Both the position numbers and the translations under genes were made by a program. The notes beneath the pieces were generated by a model. That model ran no database searches, had not been told where the DNA came from, and worked only from the letters and a program-made list of their open reading frames with translations. 32,681 nucleotides of DNA from Porphyromonadaceae bacterium UBA7180 (GTDB lineage: Bacteria > Bacteroidota > Bacteroidia > Bacteroidales > Muribaculaceae): the NCBI GenBank assembly GCA_002491165.1, contig DKVK01000031.1:1-32681 (forward strand), in the 5' to 3' direction. Below, piece after piece: positions 1 to 8,447 of the stretch (positions are counted from its first letter, which is position 1; every line of letters starts with the position of its first letter).

Positions 1-1
1 G

Positions 2-74
2 TGACCCCGGAGGGGCTCGAACCCTCGACCCAATGATTAAGAGTCATTTGCTCTACCAACTGAGCTACGGAGTC
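2..74 (-). tRNA. tRNA-Lys (anticodon CUU)
   Basis: Read on the minus strand this folds as a complete cloverleaf. The acceptor strand GACTCCG (74-68) pairs with CGGGGTC (9-3) with one G-U wobble, and A is the discriminator at position 2. The D-arm contains AGCTCAGTTGGTAGAGC. The anticodon stem AATGA/TCATT encloses loop CTCTTAA, so the anticodon is CTT (Lys, reads AAG). The T-arm is GAGGG-TTCGAGC-CCCTC. No CCA is encoded, as is common in Bacteroidetes. Any neighbouring tRNAs downstream would lie outside the window. Confidence 0.95.
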
Positions 75-115
75 TTTTTTTCGGTCACGCCCGAGGGGTT
101 TCGGGTTTGACAGTG

Positions 116-147
116 CAAAGTTACTGCCTTTTTTTCGTTCTGCCAAA
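116..147 (-). promoter_or_regulatory. Promoter of tRNA-Lys
   Basis: On the minus strand the sequence is TTTG (147-144), 20 bases, then TAACTTTG (123-116). This is an exact match to the Bacteroidetes primary sigma promoter (TTTG near -33, TAnnTTTG near -7). The start point should be near 112, giving a 5' leader of roughly 38 nt before the tRNA. Confidence 0.8.
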
Positions 148-257
148 TTTTTTTGATATTTTTTTGGCCTACGGATGGATTTTTTGTGTTTCTCGGTGGC
201 GGTGATTACGGTTTTCGGGGAGTCCTTGCGGTTTTTCGGGGATTTTTCGGAGGAAAT

Positions 258-288
258 TTTGGCGGGTCGTTTTTTTTGATTACCTTTA
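258..288 (+). promoter_or_regulatory. Weak promoter candidate for the TPR lipoprotein gene
   Basis: TTTG (258-261), 19 bases, then TACCTTTA (281-288) matches the Bacteroidetes promoter except for A in place of the last G. It would give a leader of about 190 nt before the start at 483. No better match was found in the spacer, so this is a candidate only. Confidence 0.3.
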
Positions 289-343
289 CGCGCCGATTTG
301 CGGAGTGGCGGCTTTTGGCTAAAGCTCTTAAGGAGTTATAGGG

Positions 344-365
344 GAGCTATGCGCGCTTATAGCTC
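344..365 (+). repeat. Inverted repeat in the probable leader of the TPR lipoprotein gene
   Basis: GAGCTAT (344-350), an 8-base loop, then ATAGCTC (359-365) forms a perfect 7-bp stem. No T-tract follows, so it is not a typical terminator. If the upstream promoter is real, the hairpin lies in the 5' leader. Function unknown. Confidence 0.4.
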
Positions 366-482
366 TATGATGATCCCGCTTAGCTAAGGCAGCTGTTTTA
401 ACCACGCGAACTGCGCGGCCCGCGGCGGTCGGTTTAACTGATTTTTACGGTCCGTAAGGGCCGGACATATATTTTTTAGACT

Positions 483-2165
483 ATGAATAGGAAAGTTATT
501 TTTGTTGCGCCGGCTGTGGCGGTGCTGTTCTTTACGGGTTGCAATAAGAAGCTGTCCCGTTTCAACAGCGATTTTTTCACCACTACACCGACGCCAATCG
601 AGAGTGTCGGCACCGAAGTCCCGGCAAAGGTTACGGGCCATATCCCGGCTAAATTTATGGTTAAGAACGCGCGCGTCACCGCCACTCCGGTCCTGAAATG
701 GGCCGACGGCGAGGTGAAAGGGGAGCCGTCGACGCTCCAGGGCGAGAACGTCCGTGCCAACGGTCAGGTGGTTTCCTACAAGGAGGGGGGCACGGTGCTG
801 ATTCCCTTCGAGGCCGCTTACCAACCGGGCATGGAGAAGAGCGACCTGTGGCTCGAGTTCGAGGTGGACCAGAACGGTAAGCTCTATGCCCTGCCGCAGG
901 TGAAGGTTGGCAGCGGCGTGGTGGCCACTTCCACACTGGCATCGGCCAAGACCGTGACCCCGGCCATCGCCGCCGACAATTTCCAGAAAGTTATTACCGA
1001 GCAATACTCCGCCAACATCCACTTCCTCATCAACCAGGCCAATGTCCGCGCCTCTGAGCTGCAGACGGGACAGTTCGTGGACCTCAACAAGCAGCTCCAG
1101 GAAGCTGCCAAGGCCCCGAACCGCGAGATTGCCGGCGTTACGGTAAACTCGTTCGCCTCCCCGGAGGGTTCCTACAAGTTCAACGAGCAGCTGGCACAGA
1201 AGCGCGAGCAGAACACAACCTCCATGATAGAGTCTACCATGAAGAAGGACAAAATCACCGAGTTCGGCGAGCTGACATCCTCCTTCACCCCCGAAGACTG
1301 GGAAGGTTTCCAGCAGCTGGTGGAGAAGAGTAACATCCAGGACAAGGAACTTATTCTAAGCGTCCTGAAGATGTACAAAGACCCCGAGGAGCGCGAGCGT
1401 GAGATACGCAACCTCTCGGCAGTCTTCAACGAGCTGGCCGACCAGATTCTGCCGCAGCTGCGCTATTCGCGCATCGTGGCTTCGATCAACGTCATCGGCA
1501 AGAGCGACGAGGAGATGATCAACCTCTACAACACCGACCCGAAGAAACTGACTGTCGACGAGATGCTGTACCTGGCCACGCTGACCAACGACAATATGAA
1601 GAAGATGGACATCTACCGCAAGGTGACCGAGCAGTTCCCCGCGGACTACCGCGGATTCAACGACCTGGGCATGGTGCAGTATGAACGCGGCGACTACTCG
1701 TCGGCCCGTGCCAACTTCAACAAGGCCCTGAGCCTGAACCCGGCGGCCAAGGAGCCACAGATGAACCTGGGCCTGCTGTCGATGCTGGAAGGCAACATGC
1801 AGCAGGCCAACGAGCAGCTCGGGGCCGCCGCCGGCATCCCGGAAGCCGGCGACGCACTCGGCGTGTACTACCTGCAGCGCGGCGACCTCTCGAAGGCGCT
1901 CACCTCCTTCGCCGGCGCCAAGACCAACAATGCCGCCCTGGCACAGATACTTGCCAAGGATTACGCCACGGCACGCACCACCCTCTCGGCCATCGCCGAG
2001 CCCGACGCCACCACTTACTATCTGGCGGCCGTGCTGGGCGCCCGCACCGGCTCGGAGAACATGGTGATCACCAACCTGCGCCAGGCCATACGCCTCGACT
2101 CCTCGCTGCTTGGCCGCGCCAGAAACGACCTTGAGTTCGCGCGCTATAACCTCAACGCCCTCTGA
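483..2165 (+). CDS. OmpA-like / tetratricopeptide-repeat lipoprotein
   Basis: The protein has 560 residues. It begins with a lipoprotein signal peptide: MNRK, a hydrophobic stretch, then FTGC with the lipidated Cys at 20, which predicts an outer-membrane or periplasmic anchor. Residues about 45-150 look like a beta-rich domain. Residues about 176-250 resemble an OmpA-type peptidoglycan-binding fold: a strand with NQANVR, then a VNSFASPEGS segment and an alpha helix rich in E, Q and K, comparable to the GHTDSxGS region of OmpA, but the match is distant. From about 385 to the end there are several TPR-like helical pairs (for example FNDLGMVQYERGDYSSARAN). Such proteins typically link the outer membrane to peptidoglycan or scaffold complexes. 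I cannot assign a specific role. The gene is monocistronic: a long spacer precedes it and a strong terminator follows. Confidence 0.75.
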   Translation: MNRKVIFVAPAVAVLFFTGCNKKLSRFNSDFFTTTPTPIESVGTEVPAKVTGHIPAKFMVKNARVTATPVLKWADGEVKGEPSTLQGENVRANGQVVSYKEGGTVLIPFEAAYQPGMEKSDLWLEFEVDQNGKLYALPQVKVGSGVVATSTLASAKTVTPAIAADNFQKVITEQYSANIHFLINQANVRASELQTGQFVDLNKQLQEAAKAPNREIAGVTVNSFASPEGSYKFNEQLAQKREQNTTSMIESTMKKDKITEFGELTSSFTPEDWEGFQQLVEKSNIQDKELILSVLKMYKDPEEREREIRNLSAVFNELADQILPQLRYSRIVASINVIGKSDEEMINLYNTDPKKLTVDEMLYLATLTNDNMKKMDIYRKVTEQFPADYRGFNDLGMVQYERGDYSSARANFNKALSLNPAAKEPQMNLGLLSMLEGNMQQANEQLGAAAGIPEAGDALGVYYLQRGDLSKALTSFAGAKTNNAALAQILAKDYATARTTLSAIAEPDATTYYLAAVLGARTGSENMVITNLRQAIRLDSSLLGRARNDLEFARYNLNAL

Positions 2166-2195
2166 CCTTAGTACAACCTATACCTGAATCATCAG

Positions 2196-2232
2196 CGCCC
2201 GGCCTCAGTTTTCTGGCCGGGCGTGTTTTTTT
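2196..2232 (+). terminator. Rho-independent terminator after the TPR lipoprotein gene
   Basis: CGCCCGGCC (2196-2204) and GGCCGGGCG (2215-2223) form a perfect 9-bp GC-rich stem with a 10-base loop. TGTTTTTTT follows. It starts about 30 bp after the stop codon and separates this gene from the polysaccharide operon. Confidence 0.9.
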
Positions 2233-2282
2233 GGGGGGGAGGACAATGAGGGGGCCGAGAATCCCGGATTTCCCCCGGATCC

Positions 2283-2318
2283 TCGCGGTTCTCGCGGTTC
2301 TCGGGTTTCTCGGAAAGC
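2283..2318. repeat. Short 9-bp tandem repeat (TCGCGGTTC type)
   Basis: There are two perfect copies of TCGCGGTTC (2283-2291, 2292-2300), a third with one change (TCGGGTTTC, 2301-2309) and a decayed fourth (2310-2318). The array lies between the terminator and the polysaccharide promoter and is not part of a gene. It shares the 9-bp period of the arrays at 11788 and 17941 but has a different unit. Confidence 0.7.
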
Positions 2319-2359
2319 GCGGAAGAGGCAGCTGCTCCCGGCTCCGAGGCATCAGTTTT

Positions 2360-2386
2360 TTTGGCAATTATTTGGCAATTATTTGG
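2360..2386 (+). repeat. 11-bp direct repeats abutting the polysaccharide promoter
   Basis: TTTGGCAATTA occurs at 2360-2370 and again at 2371-2381, followed by a partial third copy (TTTGG) whose TTTG is the -33 element of the promoter. Two sites on nearly the same helical face directly upstream of -33 could bind an activator. That role is inference. Confidence 0.6.
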
Positions 2387-2413
2387 GAGTTGGATTTTTT
2401 ATAGTTAACTTTG
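2382..2413 (+). promoter_or_regulatory. Promoter of the surface polysaccharide operon
   Basis: TTTG (2382-2385), 20 bases, then TAACTTTG (2406-2413) is an exact match to the Bacteroidetes promoter. The start point should be near 2417, giving a leader of about 59 nt. I see no flanking inverted repeats of the kind that make Bacteroides capsule promoters invertible. Confidence 0.8.
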
Positions 2414-2475
2414 CATATTGGAACCATTTGCCCGGTGGGCAACCATACTTTTTTAACTGACTAAGTATCGAATCT

Positions 2476-4962
2476 ATGAGATATAAGGGACTTCTGGCCT
2501 TGGTGGCCGTAATGATGTCGCTGGGCCTTCAGGCCCGGATGACCGACATGGAGGTTCTTACCTACATCAAGACGGCTTCGGGCGCAGGCAAGAGCGAGCA
2601 AGTGATAGGCCGCGAGTTGGTGGCGCGCGGCGTCACTCCCGAGCAGGTGGAGCGCGTGAAGCGCCAATATGAAAGCCAGCAGGACCGCCACGCCACCTCC
2701 GCTACCGGAACCCGGCAGTCCGACATCAACAACACACGCGGACAGCGTACCCCTTACGACCAACGGTCCGACCGCGACCGGCGCCGGGAACCCACGGTAC
2801 AACCCCGCACTGCCCGCACCGCCGACCCACAGGAATACCAGGAGTATTACTATTCCGACGACAACGACCGGCAACCAGTCTACATCGGAGACGAAACGGC
2901 TCCCGAACGCCGCATATACGGCCACAACGTCTTCAACGAGAACTCCCTGACCTTCGCCCCGGGGGTGAACATCGCCACCCCGCAAGACTACCGCCTCGGC
3001 CCCGGCGACGAGGTCGTCATCGACATCTGGGGACAGAATGAGGAGCACATACGCCAGACCATCTCCCCCGAAGGCTCCATAATGGTGGCGCAGCTCGGCC
3101 CCGTCTACCTCAGCGGCCACACCATACAGCAGGCCGATAAGATAATCAAGGACAAATTCTCGCGCAAATACGGAGGCCTGGCCGACTCGCGTTCCGACGC
3201 TTCGCTGCAGTTGGGGCAGATGCGCTCCATACAGGTGGACGTCATGGGCGAGGTGGCCTCGCCGGGAACTTTCACCCTCTCTCCCTTTGCCACGGTCTTC
3301 AACGCCCTCTACAACGCCGGCGGCATCAACGACATCGGTACGCTGCGCAACATAGAGGTACTCCGCAACGGCAAACGCGTGGCTACGGTCGACATCTACG
3401 ATTACCTGTTCCGCGGCAAGCAGACGGGCAACATCCGCCTGCAGGAGGGCGACATGGTGCGCGTCTCGCCGTACAAGGAGCTGGTTCAGGTGGAAGGCAA
3501 CGTGAAGCGCCCTATGTACTACGAGATAAAGCCGGGCGAGACGCTGCAGGACGTCATCAACTACGCCGGCGGCTTCACCGGCGACGCCTATTCCGAGATG
3601 GTGCGCATCACGCGCCACACGGGCCGCGACAATGAGCTGGTCAACGTGGAACGCGGACAGTATGGCAGCTACCGCCTCAAGGACGGCGATGCCGTGAACG
3701 TGGGCACCATCCAGGACAAATACGCCAACCGCGTGGAACTGCGCGGCGCCGTGGAGCGCCCCGGCCTCTACGCCATAGGCACCGACATTTTCACCATCCG
3801 CGACCTTATCAACAAGGCCGACGGCCTCCAGGACGACGCATATACCGGGCGCGTGATGCTGTACCGCGAGAAACCCGACCTCTCCCTTGAGGTCGAGGCC
3901 CTCGACCTGGGCGCCATCCTCGCCGGCGCCGCCCCCGACATCGAACTGCGACGCAACGACATGATCGTCATCTCCAGCGTCGGTGAACTCGAAGACCGCG
4001 GAGACCTCACCATCCAGGGTGAAGTATCGCGACCCGGAACCTTCCCGTATGCACAGGGCTCTACCGTGGAAGACCTCATAATGCAGGCCGGCGGCCTGCT
4101 GCCCGGCGCCTCCACGGCCCGCGTGGACGTGGCGCGCCGAATCATCGACCCCTCGGCCACCGAAACCTCCGGCCAGATTTCTGAAATCTTCTCCCTCTCC
4201 ATCGAGAACGGCCTGGTGGTCGGCAGCGGCACCGACTTCGAGCTAAAACCCTACGACGTGGTGACCATACGCCGCAGCCCGGGCTACACCGTGCAGGAGT
4301 TCGTGGAGGTCTCGGGACAGGTGATGTTCACAGGCCCGTATGCCATAGCCAAGCGCGACGAGCGCGTCAGCGACATCCTCTCGCGCGCCGGTGGCCTCAC
4401 CCCCGAGGCTTACCTTAAAGGGGCTTCCCTGATACGCCGCCTCACCGCCGAGCAGATTACCACCCGCCGCAACGCCCTGCTCAACGCGCAGCGCGCCGCC
4501 GGCAACGACTCCATAACCATCGAAGCCATCGAGGTCAACGAGTTCTTCAACGTGGGCGTGGACCTGCAGAAGGCCCTGGACAACCCCGGCAGCGAATTCG
4601 ACGTGGTGGTGCGCGACGGCGACCGCATCTATGTGCCGGAAACCACCACCACCGTCAACATAGCCGGCGAGGTGATGAGCCCCACCACCACCACCTACAC
4701 CGCCGGACTCCGTGTAAAAGACTACATCGATCTGGCCGGCGGATACACCGACCTCGCCAACAAGAAACGCGTCTACATAGTCTACATGAACGGCACCGTC
4801 CGCAAAGCCAAAGGGAGGGACCGCCTGGAGCCAGGCGCCACCGTAATCGTGCCCACCAAGGAGATAAAGGATAACAAGTTCGCAGAGGTAATGGGCTATA
4901 TACAGTCATTCTCATCGCTGGCCGTGATGGCCGCCTCGATAGCTTCACTCCTTAAAAAATAA
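2476..4962 (+). CDS. Polysaccharide export protein, Wza-like, with six SLBB repeats
   Basis: The protein has 828 residues and should form the outer-membrane channel that exports a capsule or exopolysaccharide. It has a signal peptide (cleavage likely after LQA near residue 20) without a lipobox Cys, unlike E. coli Wza. Residues 21-65 form a short helical region, and about 68-130 is polar and probably disordered. A Poly_export domain starts at RLGPGDEV (173-180). Six SLBB-type segments follow, each of the form GxVxxPGxY...AGG, starting for example at VDVMGEVASPG, VEGNVKRP, LRGAVERPG, IQGEVSRPG, VSGQVMFTG and IAGEVMSP. The C-terminal 20 or so residues are hydrophobic, as expected for the helix that crosses the outer membrane. 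The family average has fewer SLBB copies; long multi-SLBB forms are common in Bacteroidetes. It is the first gene of the operon, 6 bp before the Wzz-like gene. Confidence 0.9.
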   Translation: MRYKGLLALVAVMMSLGLQARMTDMEVLTYIKTASGAGKSEQVIGRELVARGVTPEQVERVKRQYESQQDRHATSATGTRQSDINNTRGQRTPYDQRSDRDRRREPTVQPRTARTADPQEYQEYYYSDDNDRQPVYIGDETAPERRIYGHNVFNENSLTFAPGVNIATPQDYRLGPGDEVVIDIWGQNEEHIRQTISPEGSIMVAQLGPVYLSGHTIQQADKIIKDKFSRKYGGLADSRSDASLQLGQMRSIQVDVMGEVASPGTFTLSPFATVFNALYNAGGINDIGTLRNIEVLRNGKRVATVDIYDYLFRGKQTGNIRLQEGDMVRVSPYKELVQVEGNVKRPMYYEIKPGETLQDVINYAGGFTGDAYSEMVRITRHTGRDNELVNVERGQYGSYRLKDGDAVNVGTIQDKYANRVELRGAVERPGLYAIGTDIFTIRDLINKADGLQDDAYTGRVMLYREKPDLSLEVEALDLGAILAGAAPDIELRRNDMIVISSVGELEDRGDLTIQGEVSRPGTFPYAQGSTVEDLIMQAGGLLPGASTARVDVARRIIDPSATETSGQISEIFSLSIENGLVVGSGTDFELKPYDVVTIRRSPGYTVQEFVEVSGQVMFTGPYAIAKRDERVSDILSRAGGLTPEAYLKGASLIRRLTAEQITTRRNALLNAQRAAGNDSITIEAIEVNEFFNVGVDLQKALDNPGSEFDVVVRDGDRIYVPETTTTVNIAGEVMSPTTTTYTAGLRVKDYIDLAGGYTDLANKKRVYIVYMNGTVRKAKGRDRLEPGATVIVPTKEIKDNKFAEVMGYIQSFSSLAVMAASIASLLKK

Positions 4963-4968
4963 ACCGCC

Positions 4969-6294
4969 ATGGCTCACGAAAAAGACAGAGAAGAGAAGTG
5001 CGAAAGAAGAGAACACCGTGAACCGCGCGTGATAACACTGAGCGACATAGCGGCTTGCCTGTGGGTCAGGAAACTTACCATAATCATCTTTACGCTAATA
5101 GGCGCCACGGGCGGCATCTACTATGTCATGCAGTTGCCGGACGTCTATACTGCCAACATGTCGATGGTTCCCGAAAGCAACGAGGGCGGAAACAAGGCCA
5201 ACGCCACGCTCGCAGCCCTCGGCATGGCGGCGCCTGTCGCTACCGAAGACGCATACGCTCCCACCATTTATCCCGACATAGTTTCCTCTATCCCTTTCAT
5301 AATGGAACTACTCAACGTAGAGGTGCAGACCTCCTCGTCCGATTCCACTTTCACGCTACGGCAATATGTCGAGACACACACGAAGCCGGGACCGATAGGA
5401 AAGCTTTTGGGCAATTCAGAAACCGAAGAGGCCGACAAGAGTGCCGGCGAACTGATAGACCCCTTCAAGCTCACTAAGTCAGAGACTGCGCTCTACAACG
5501 ACATCAAAGGGCAGGTACACGTACTCATCAATAACAAAACACGTGCAGTGGAGGTGTCCGTAACCATGCAGGATCCGCTGGTAGCGGCGCAACTCACCGA
5601 CACCATAGCGGCACGCCTCCAGGAATATATCACCGACTATCGCACGGCCAAGGCCCGTCAGGACCTTGACTATGCCATCTCCATAAACGAGGAAGCCAAA
5701 GAGCAGTATTATGACGCCCAGACGCGTTACGCCGAATGGATGGATCGCAACCAGGCCCTCGCCACATACGAGGCGCAATCGGAACGGGACCGCCTCGAAA
5801 ACGATATGCAGTTGGCCTTCAACCTCTTCAACCAGACATCGCAGAAACTGCAGGCGGCCGAGGCCAAGGTACAGGACGTTACGCCTGTATTCGCAGTCGT
5901 AGACCCGGCAACGGTGCCCGTCGCTCCCTCAGGCCCCAAGAAGAAGCTCATCGCCCTGATGTGGACCTTGGCCTTCTTCGTATTAGGTTCGTTGATTAGT
6001 TGCCGTTCGCTGATTTTCACCAGCCGCTTCAAGCGCAAAGTGGAGCGCGAGGCCGCGCTACAACGCAAAGCACGGCGCAAGTTGCGTGAAAAAATGCTGC
6101 GGCGTCGCAAGGGAAAAGGGGAAGAGGGGGAGGAAACTCCTGCCGTGGAGGAAATCATAATCGAAGATACGCACTCCGACTCCCCCTATATCCCCGAAGA
6201 GGATATAGCGCGGTGCCTGCATGAAGGCAATCCGCCGACCGACATCGACCGCGAGGACGATTCACGTTTCCGCCCGCGCGACGAGCAGAAATAG
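4969..6294 (+). CDS. Wzz-type chain-length determinant (inner-membrane polysaccharide co-polymerase)
   Basis: The protein has 441 residues and two membrane segments at about 36-54 and 327-347, with a periplasmic domain between them. Near the second segment is the proline motif (ATVPVAPSGPKKK) typical of Wzz proteins. The periplasmic part has long helices (about 225-300). The cytoplasmic tail of about 95 residues is first very basic and then acidic. It carries no Walker motifs and no C-terminal tyrosine cluster, so this is not a Wzc-type kinase. It should control polysaccharide chain length together with the exporter just upstream and the polymerase-like protein downstream. The start ATG lies 6 bp after the exporter stop codon, which suggests translational coupling. 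Confidence 0.85.
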   Translation: MAHEKDREEKCERREHREPRVITLSDIAACLWVRKLTIIIFTLIGATGGIYYVMQLPDVYTANMSMVPESNEGGNKANATLAALGMAAPVATEDAYAPTIYPDIVSSIPFIMELLNVEVQTSSSDSTFTLRQYVETHTKPGPIGKLLGNSETEEADKSAGELIDPFKLTKSETALYNDIKGQVHVLINNKTRAVEVSVTMQDPLVAAQLTDTIAARLQEYITDYRTAKARQDLDYAISINEEAKEQYYDAQTRYAEWMDRNQALATYEAQSERDRLENDMQLAFNLFNQTSQKLQAAEAKVQDVTPVFAVVDPATVPVAPSGPKKKLIALMWTLAFFVLGSLISCRSLIFTSRFKRKVEREAALQRKARRKLREKMLRRRKGKGEEGEETPAVEEIIIEDTHSDSPYIPEEDIARCLHEGNPPTDIDREDDSRFRPRDEQK

Positions 6295-6328
6295 TGCCTG
6301 CAATTTAACCGTTCTTCCCGACAGCCGC

Positions 6329-7438
6329 ATGATACCATATCTGATACCGGTCATCCTAATCATCATAGGCATTTACCGCTATGATGTGCAGCAGAGGAGC
6401 GTCAACAGCCGCTACCTCTACTGGTTCATCGGACTATATCTGATACTGCTCTTCGGCCTGCGCGACAATATTGGGTGGGACACGAGAATGTATACCGGAT
6501 TTTGGGATTGGTTCCCCTCTTTCCGGGACAATTACGACGGAGCATTGGTCCATTTCCAGTTTATGCAGCCCGGATTCCAGTACCTATGGTTGATATGTAA
6601 GGAAATCACCCCCGAGTTTTGGTTTTTTCAGATTGTGCAATGCACTTTCGTGGTGATTGTCCCTATGTGGTTTATCCGTAAGCGCACACGTTATCACTTC
6701 GTAGGGTTATTGTTGTTCGCGCTGTGTTATTGCTGGTATTTCTGTACCGAGATATTGCGCGAAAGTATATCCATCTGTTTTTTCCTTCTGGTATTCGACG
6801 CACTGATGAAGCGCAAATGGATACAATACTTCATCGGATGCTTTTGCGCGTTCATGTTCCACTTCTCGGCAGGCATTTTATTCCTGTTCCCGTTAGCCAC
6901 AGTTTTGAACCTTCGTCTTAACAGAACATTTATAATAACAACAGTATGTATTTTTTTAGCACTCTCCATAGCTCATAATTATGTTTATCAAATTTCCACT
7001 TCATTAGGGGGAACGTATGCGGACAAACTGGTGATTTACGCCACCACCACAGCTCTCGGCCGCAAGAACATGAACTGGATGATATTACGTGTCATTCAAA
7101 TGTTCATCTTACCGTTTACAATACTGGTGATATATAAATTTATCCTGAAAAGAAAGATTCCATACGAATCCATATTTTGCATATACATACTTTGCGGAGC
7201 CGGAATTCCGGTATTCGAAGAAGTGTTTGTGCGTTTTACGAATTATCCGATGCCCGTCTATCTCGTATCTTTGGCAACATTGTTCGGTGAAAGCATAAAA
7301 CACACTTCCAACCGCAAAACTTTAGGATACATATTATTGGGTATGGTGCTCGTCACATATCTTTATAATCCCATAAAGCTGGAATTATCCGACCACCCTA
7401 CGCTCATACCCTACAAATGGATTGTGAATTTCGACTGA
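6329..7438 (+). CDS. EpsG/Wzy-like polysaccharide polymerase (multi-span membrane protein)
   Basis: The protein has 369 residues and about ten hydrophobic spans. It resembles EpsG-type polymerases: an N-terminal MIPYLIPVILIIIG span, then a FGLRDNIGWDTRMY segment similar to the R...G.D...Y motif of that family. I place the start at 6329 because an open frame extending upstream to 6221 overlaps the Wzz tail and encodes a non-hydrophobic leader. The start at 6329 leaves a 34-bp gap and begins directly in the first membrane span. Base composition is clearly more AT-rich than in the genes on either side, as is common for polymerase genes that are exchanged between strains. Substrate and linkage cannot be read from the sequence. 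Confidence 0.75.
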   Translation: MIPYLIPVILIIIGIYRYDVQQRSVNSRYLYWFIGLYLILLFGLRDNIGWDTRMYTGFWDWFPSFRDNYDGALVHFQFMQPGFQYLWLICKEITPEFWFFQIVQCTFVVIVPMWFIRKRTRYHFVGLLLFALCYCWYFCTEILRESISICFFLLVFDALMKRKWIQYFIGCFCAFMFHFSAGILFLFPLATVLNLRLNRTFIITTVCIFLALSIAHNYVYQISTSLGGTYADKLVIYATTTALGRKNMNWMILRVIQMFILPFTILVIYKFILKRKIPYESIFCIYILCGAGIPVFEEVFVRFTNYPMPVYLVSLATLFGESIKHTSNRKTLGYILLGMVLVTYLYNPIKLELSDHPTLIPYKWIVNFD

Positions 7439-7470
7439 AATTACTATGGTAAAATAAAAAACGGACTTAG

Positions 7471-8439
7471 ATGAAGCTTAAATTTTATCAGGGAATACCC
7501 GGAGAAAAGACCCCGTGGCTTAAAAACCTCGAACATAATCTGTTCACATTGTTTGTATGTGCATACCAGTGGCCGGTAGTAATGCTTCATTCACTGTTGT
7601 GCAGATCCCGCAAACATTATGAACATGAAGTAGGTATCTGTCTTATTTTCAGAAACGAAGCGAGATTCCTGAAAGAATGGATAGAGTACTACCTTATGAT
7701 AGGGATAGACCATTTTTGGCTTTACGACAACAACTCCGAAGACAACTTTCGTGAGGTGCTGGAGCCGTATATATCGCGCGGCATTGTCACTCTAATAGAC
7801 TGGCCGCAAAAATTCGCACAGCAAGCCGCCTACCGCGACTGCCACCGACGCACCAAGCACAGCGTACACTGGATGGGATATATAGACGCCGACGAGTTCG
7901 TGAACTTGCATAAGGAAAACAATATCAAGGATTTCTTACGACATTTCCGCCATTACCCCTCGGTAAACCTCCATTGGCGCGACTTCGGGACATCCGGTCA
8001 TCTCAAGGAAGAGGGTCTCTGCACCGAACGCTACGTGGCGGCATGGCCTTATCTCTGCCACATGGGGAAGGGTTTCCTTAATAACGATTACAACTTCATG
8101 CGCGTGTGGATACACGAACATTGGGCCAAATGGGGACCTATACGACTGTATCCCGTTTCTGATAACAAACTCCCTGTGCCTTACGCTCCTACCCTTTGGA
8201 GAAATTGCGGGATAGGGAAACGGGCATACCTCAACCACTATTTCTGCAGAAGCCGCGAATGGTATCTCTATAAAGACAAACAACGCGGTTCAGCAAATGC
8301 AGCCGCAAGTAATCCTATCAAATTAATGGCGGGCCGTTTCGAACTCCACGAACTGAAATGCACGGTTCATGATTATTCCATACAGCGGTGGCTGACGTTG
8401 CTCAAAGAACGCATCGCTATAACTGAAATAGGAGAATAA
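7471..8439 (+). CDS. Glycosyltransferase, GT92/DUF23-like
   Basis: The protein has 322 residues. After a hydrophobic stretch at about 24-42, which may anchor it to the inner membrane, comes the family core. It includes VGICLIFRNEARFLKEWIEY, then DHFWLYDNNSED, then YIDADEFV with the metal-binding DAD(E) at 139-142. The order matches GT92-like and Glyco_tranf_2_4-type transferases. It probably adds one sugar to the lipid-linked repeat unit on the cytoplasmic face. Its AT-rich composition continues from the polymerase gene and ends before the next gene. The gap to that gene is 8 bp. Confidence 0.8.
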   Translation: MKLKFYQGIPGEKTPWLKNLEHNLFTLFVCAYQWPVVMLHSLLCRSRKHYEHEVGICLIFRNEARFLKEWIEYYLMIGIDHFWLYDNNSEDNFREVLEPYISRGIVTLIDWPQKFAQQAAYRDCHRRTKHSVHWMGYIDADEFVNLHKENNIKDFLRHFRHYPSVNLHWRDFGTSGHLKEEGLCTERYVAAWPYLCHMGKGFLNNDYNFMRVWIHEHWAKWGPIRLYPVSDNKLPVPYAPTLWRNCGIGKRAYLNHYFCRSREWYLYKDKQRGSANAAASNPIKLMAGRFELHELKCTVHDYSIQRWLTLLKERIAITEIGE

Positions 8440-8447
8440 AGATTAAA

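Larger units (their letters stand above)
148..482. other. Gene-free, T/G-rich spacer between tRNA-Lys and the TPR lipoprotein
   Basis: I see no credible gene here; the one short open frame (153-341) is low-complexity and Phe/Gly-rich. The region carries an imperfect direct repeat (CGGTTTTCGGGGA at 209-221 and CGGTTTTTCGGGGA at 229-242). It also has a weak promoter candidate, a hairpin at 344-365 and a small palindrome TTACGG-T-CCGTAA at 445-457, just upstream of the next start codon. Confidence 0.6.

Noticed and set aside
2233..2413. Invertible promoter as in Bacteroides fragilis capsule loci
   Set aside because: I looked for inverted repeats on both sides of the polysaccharide promoter and found only direct repeats.
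6221..6328. Upstream extension of the polymerase-like gene
   Set aside because: It overlaps the Wzz tail in another frame and encodes a polar sequence before the first membrane span. The ATG at 6329 is the better start.
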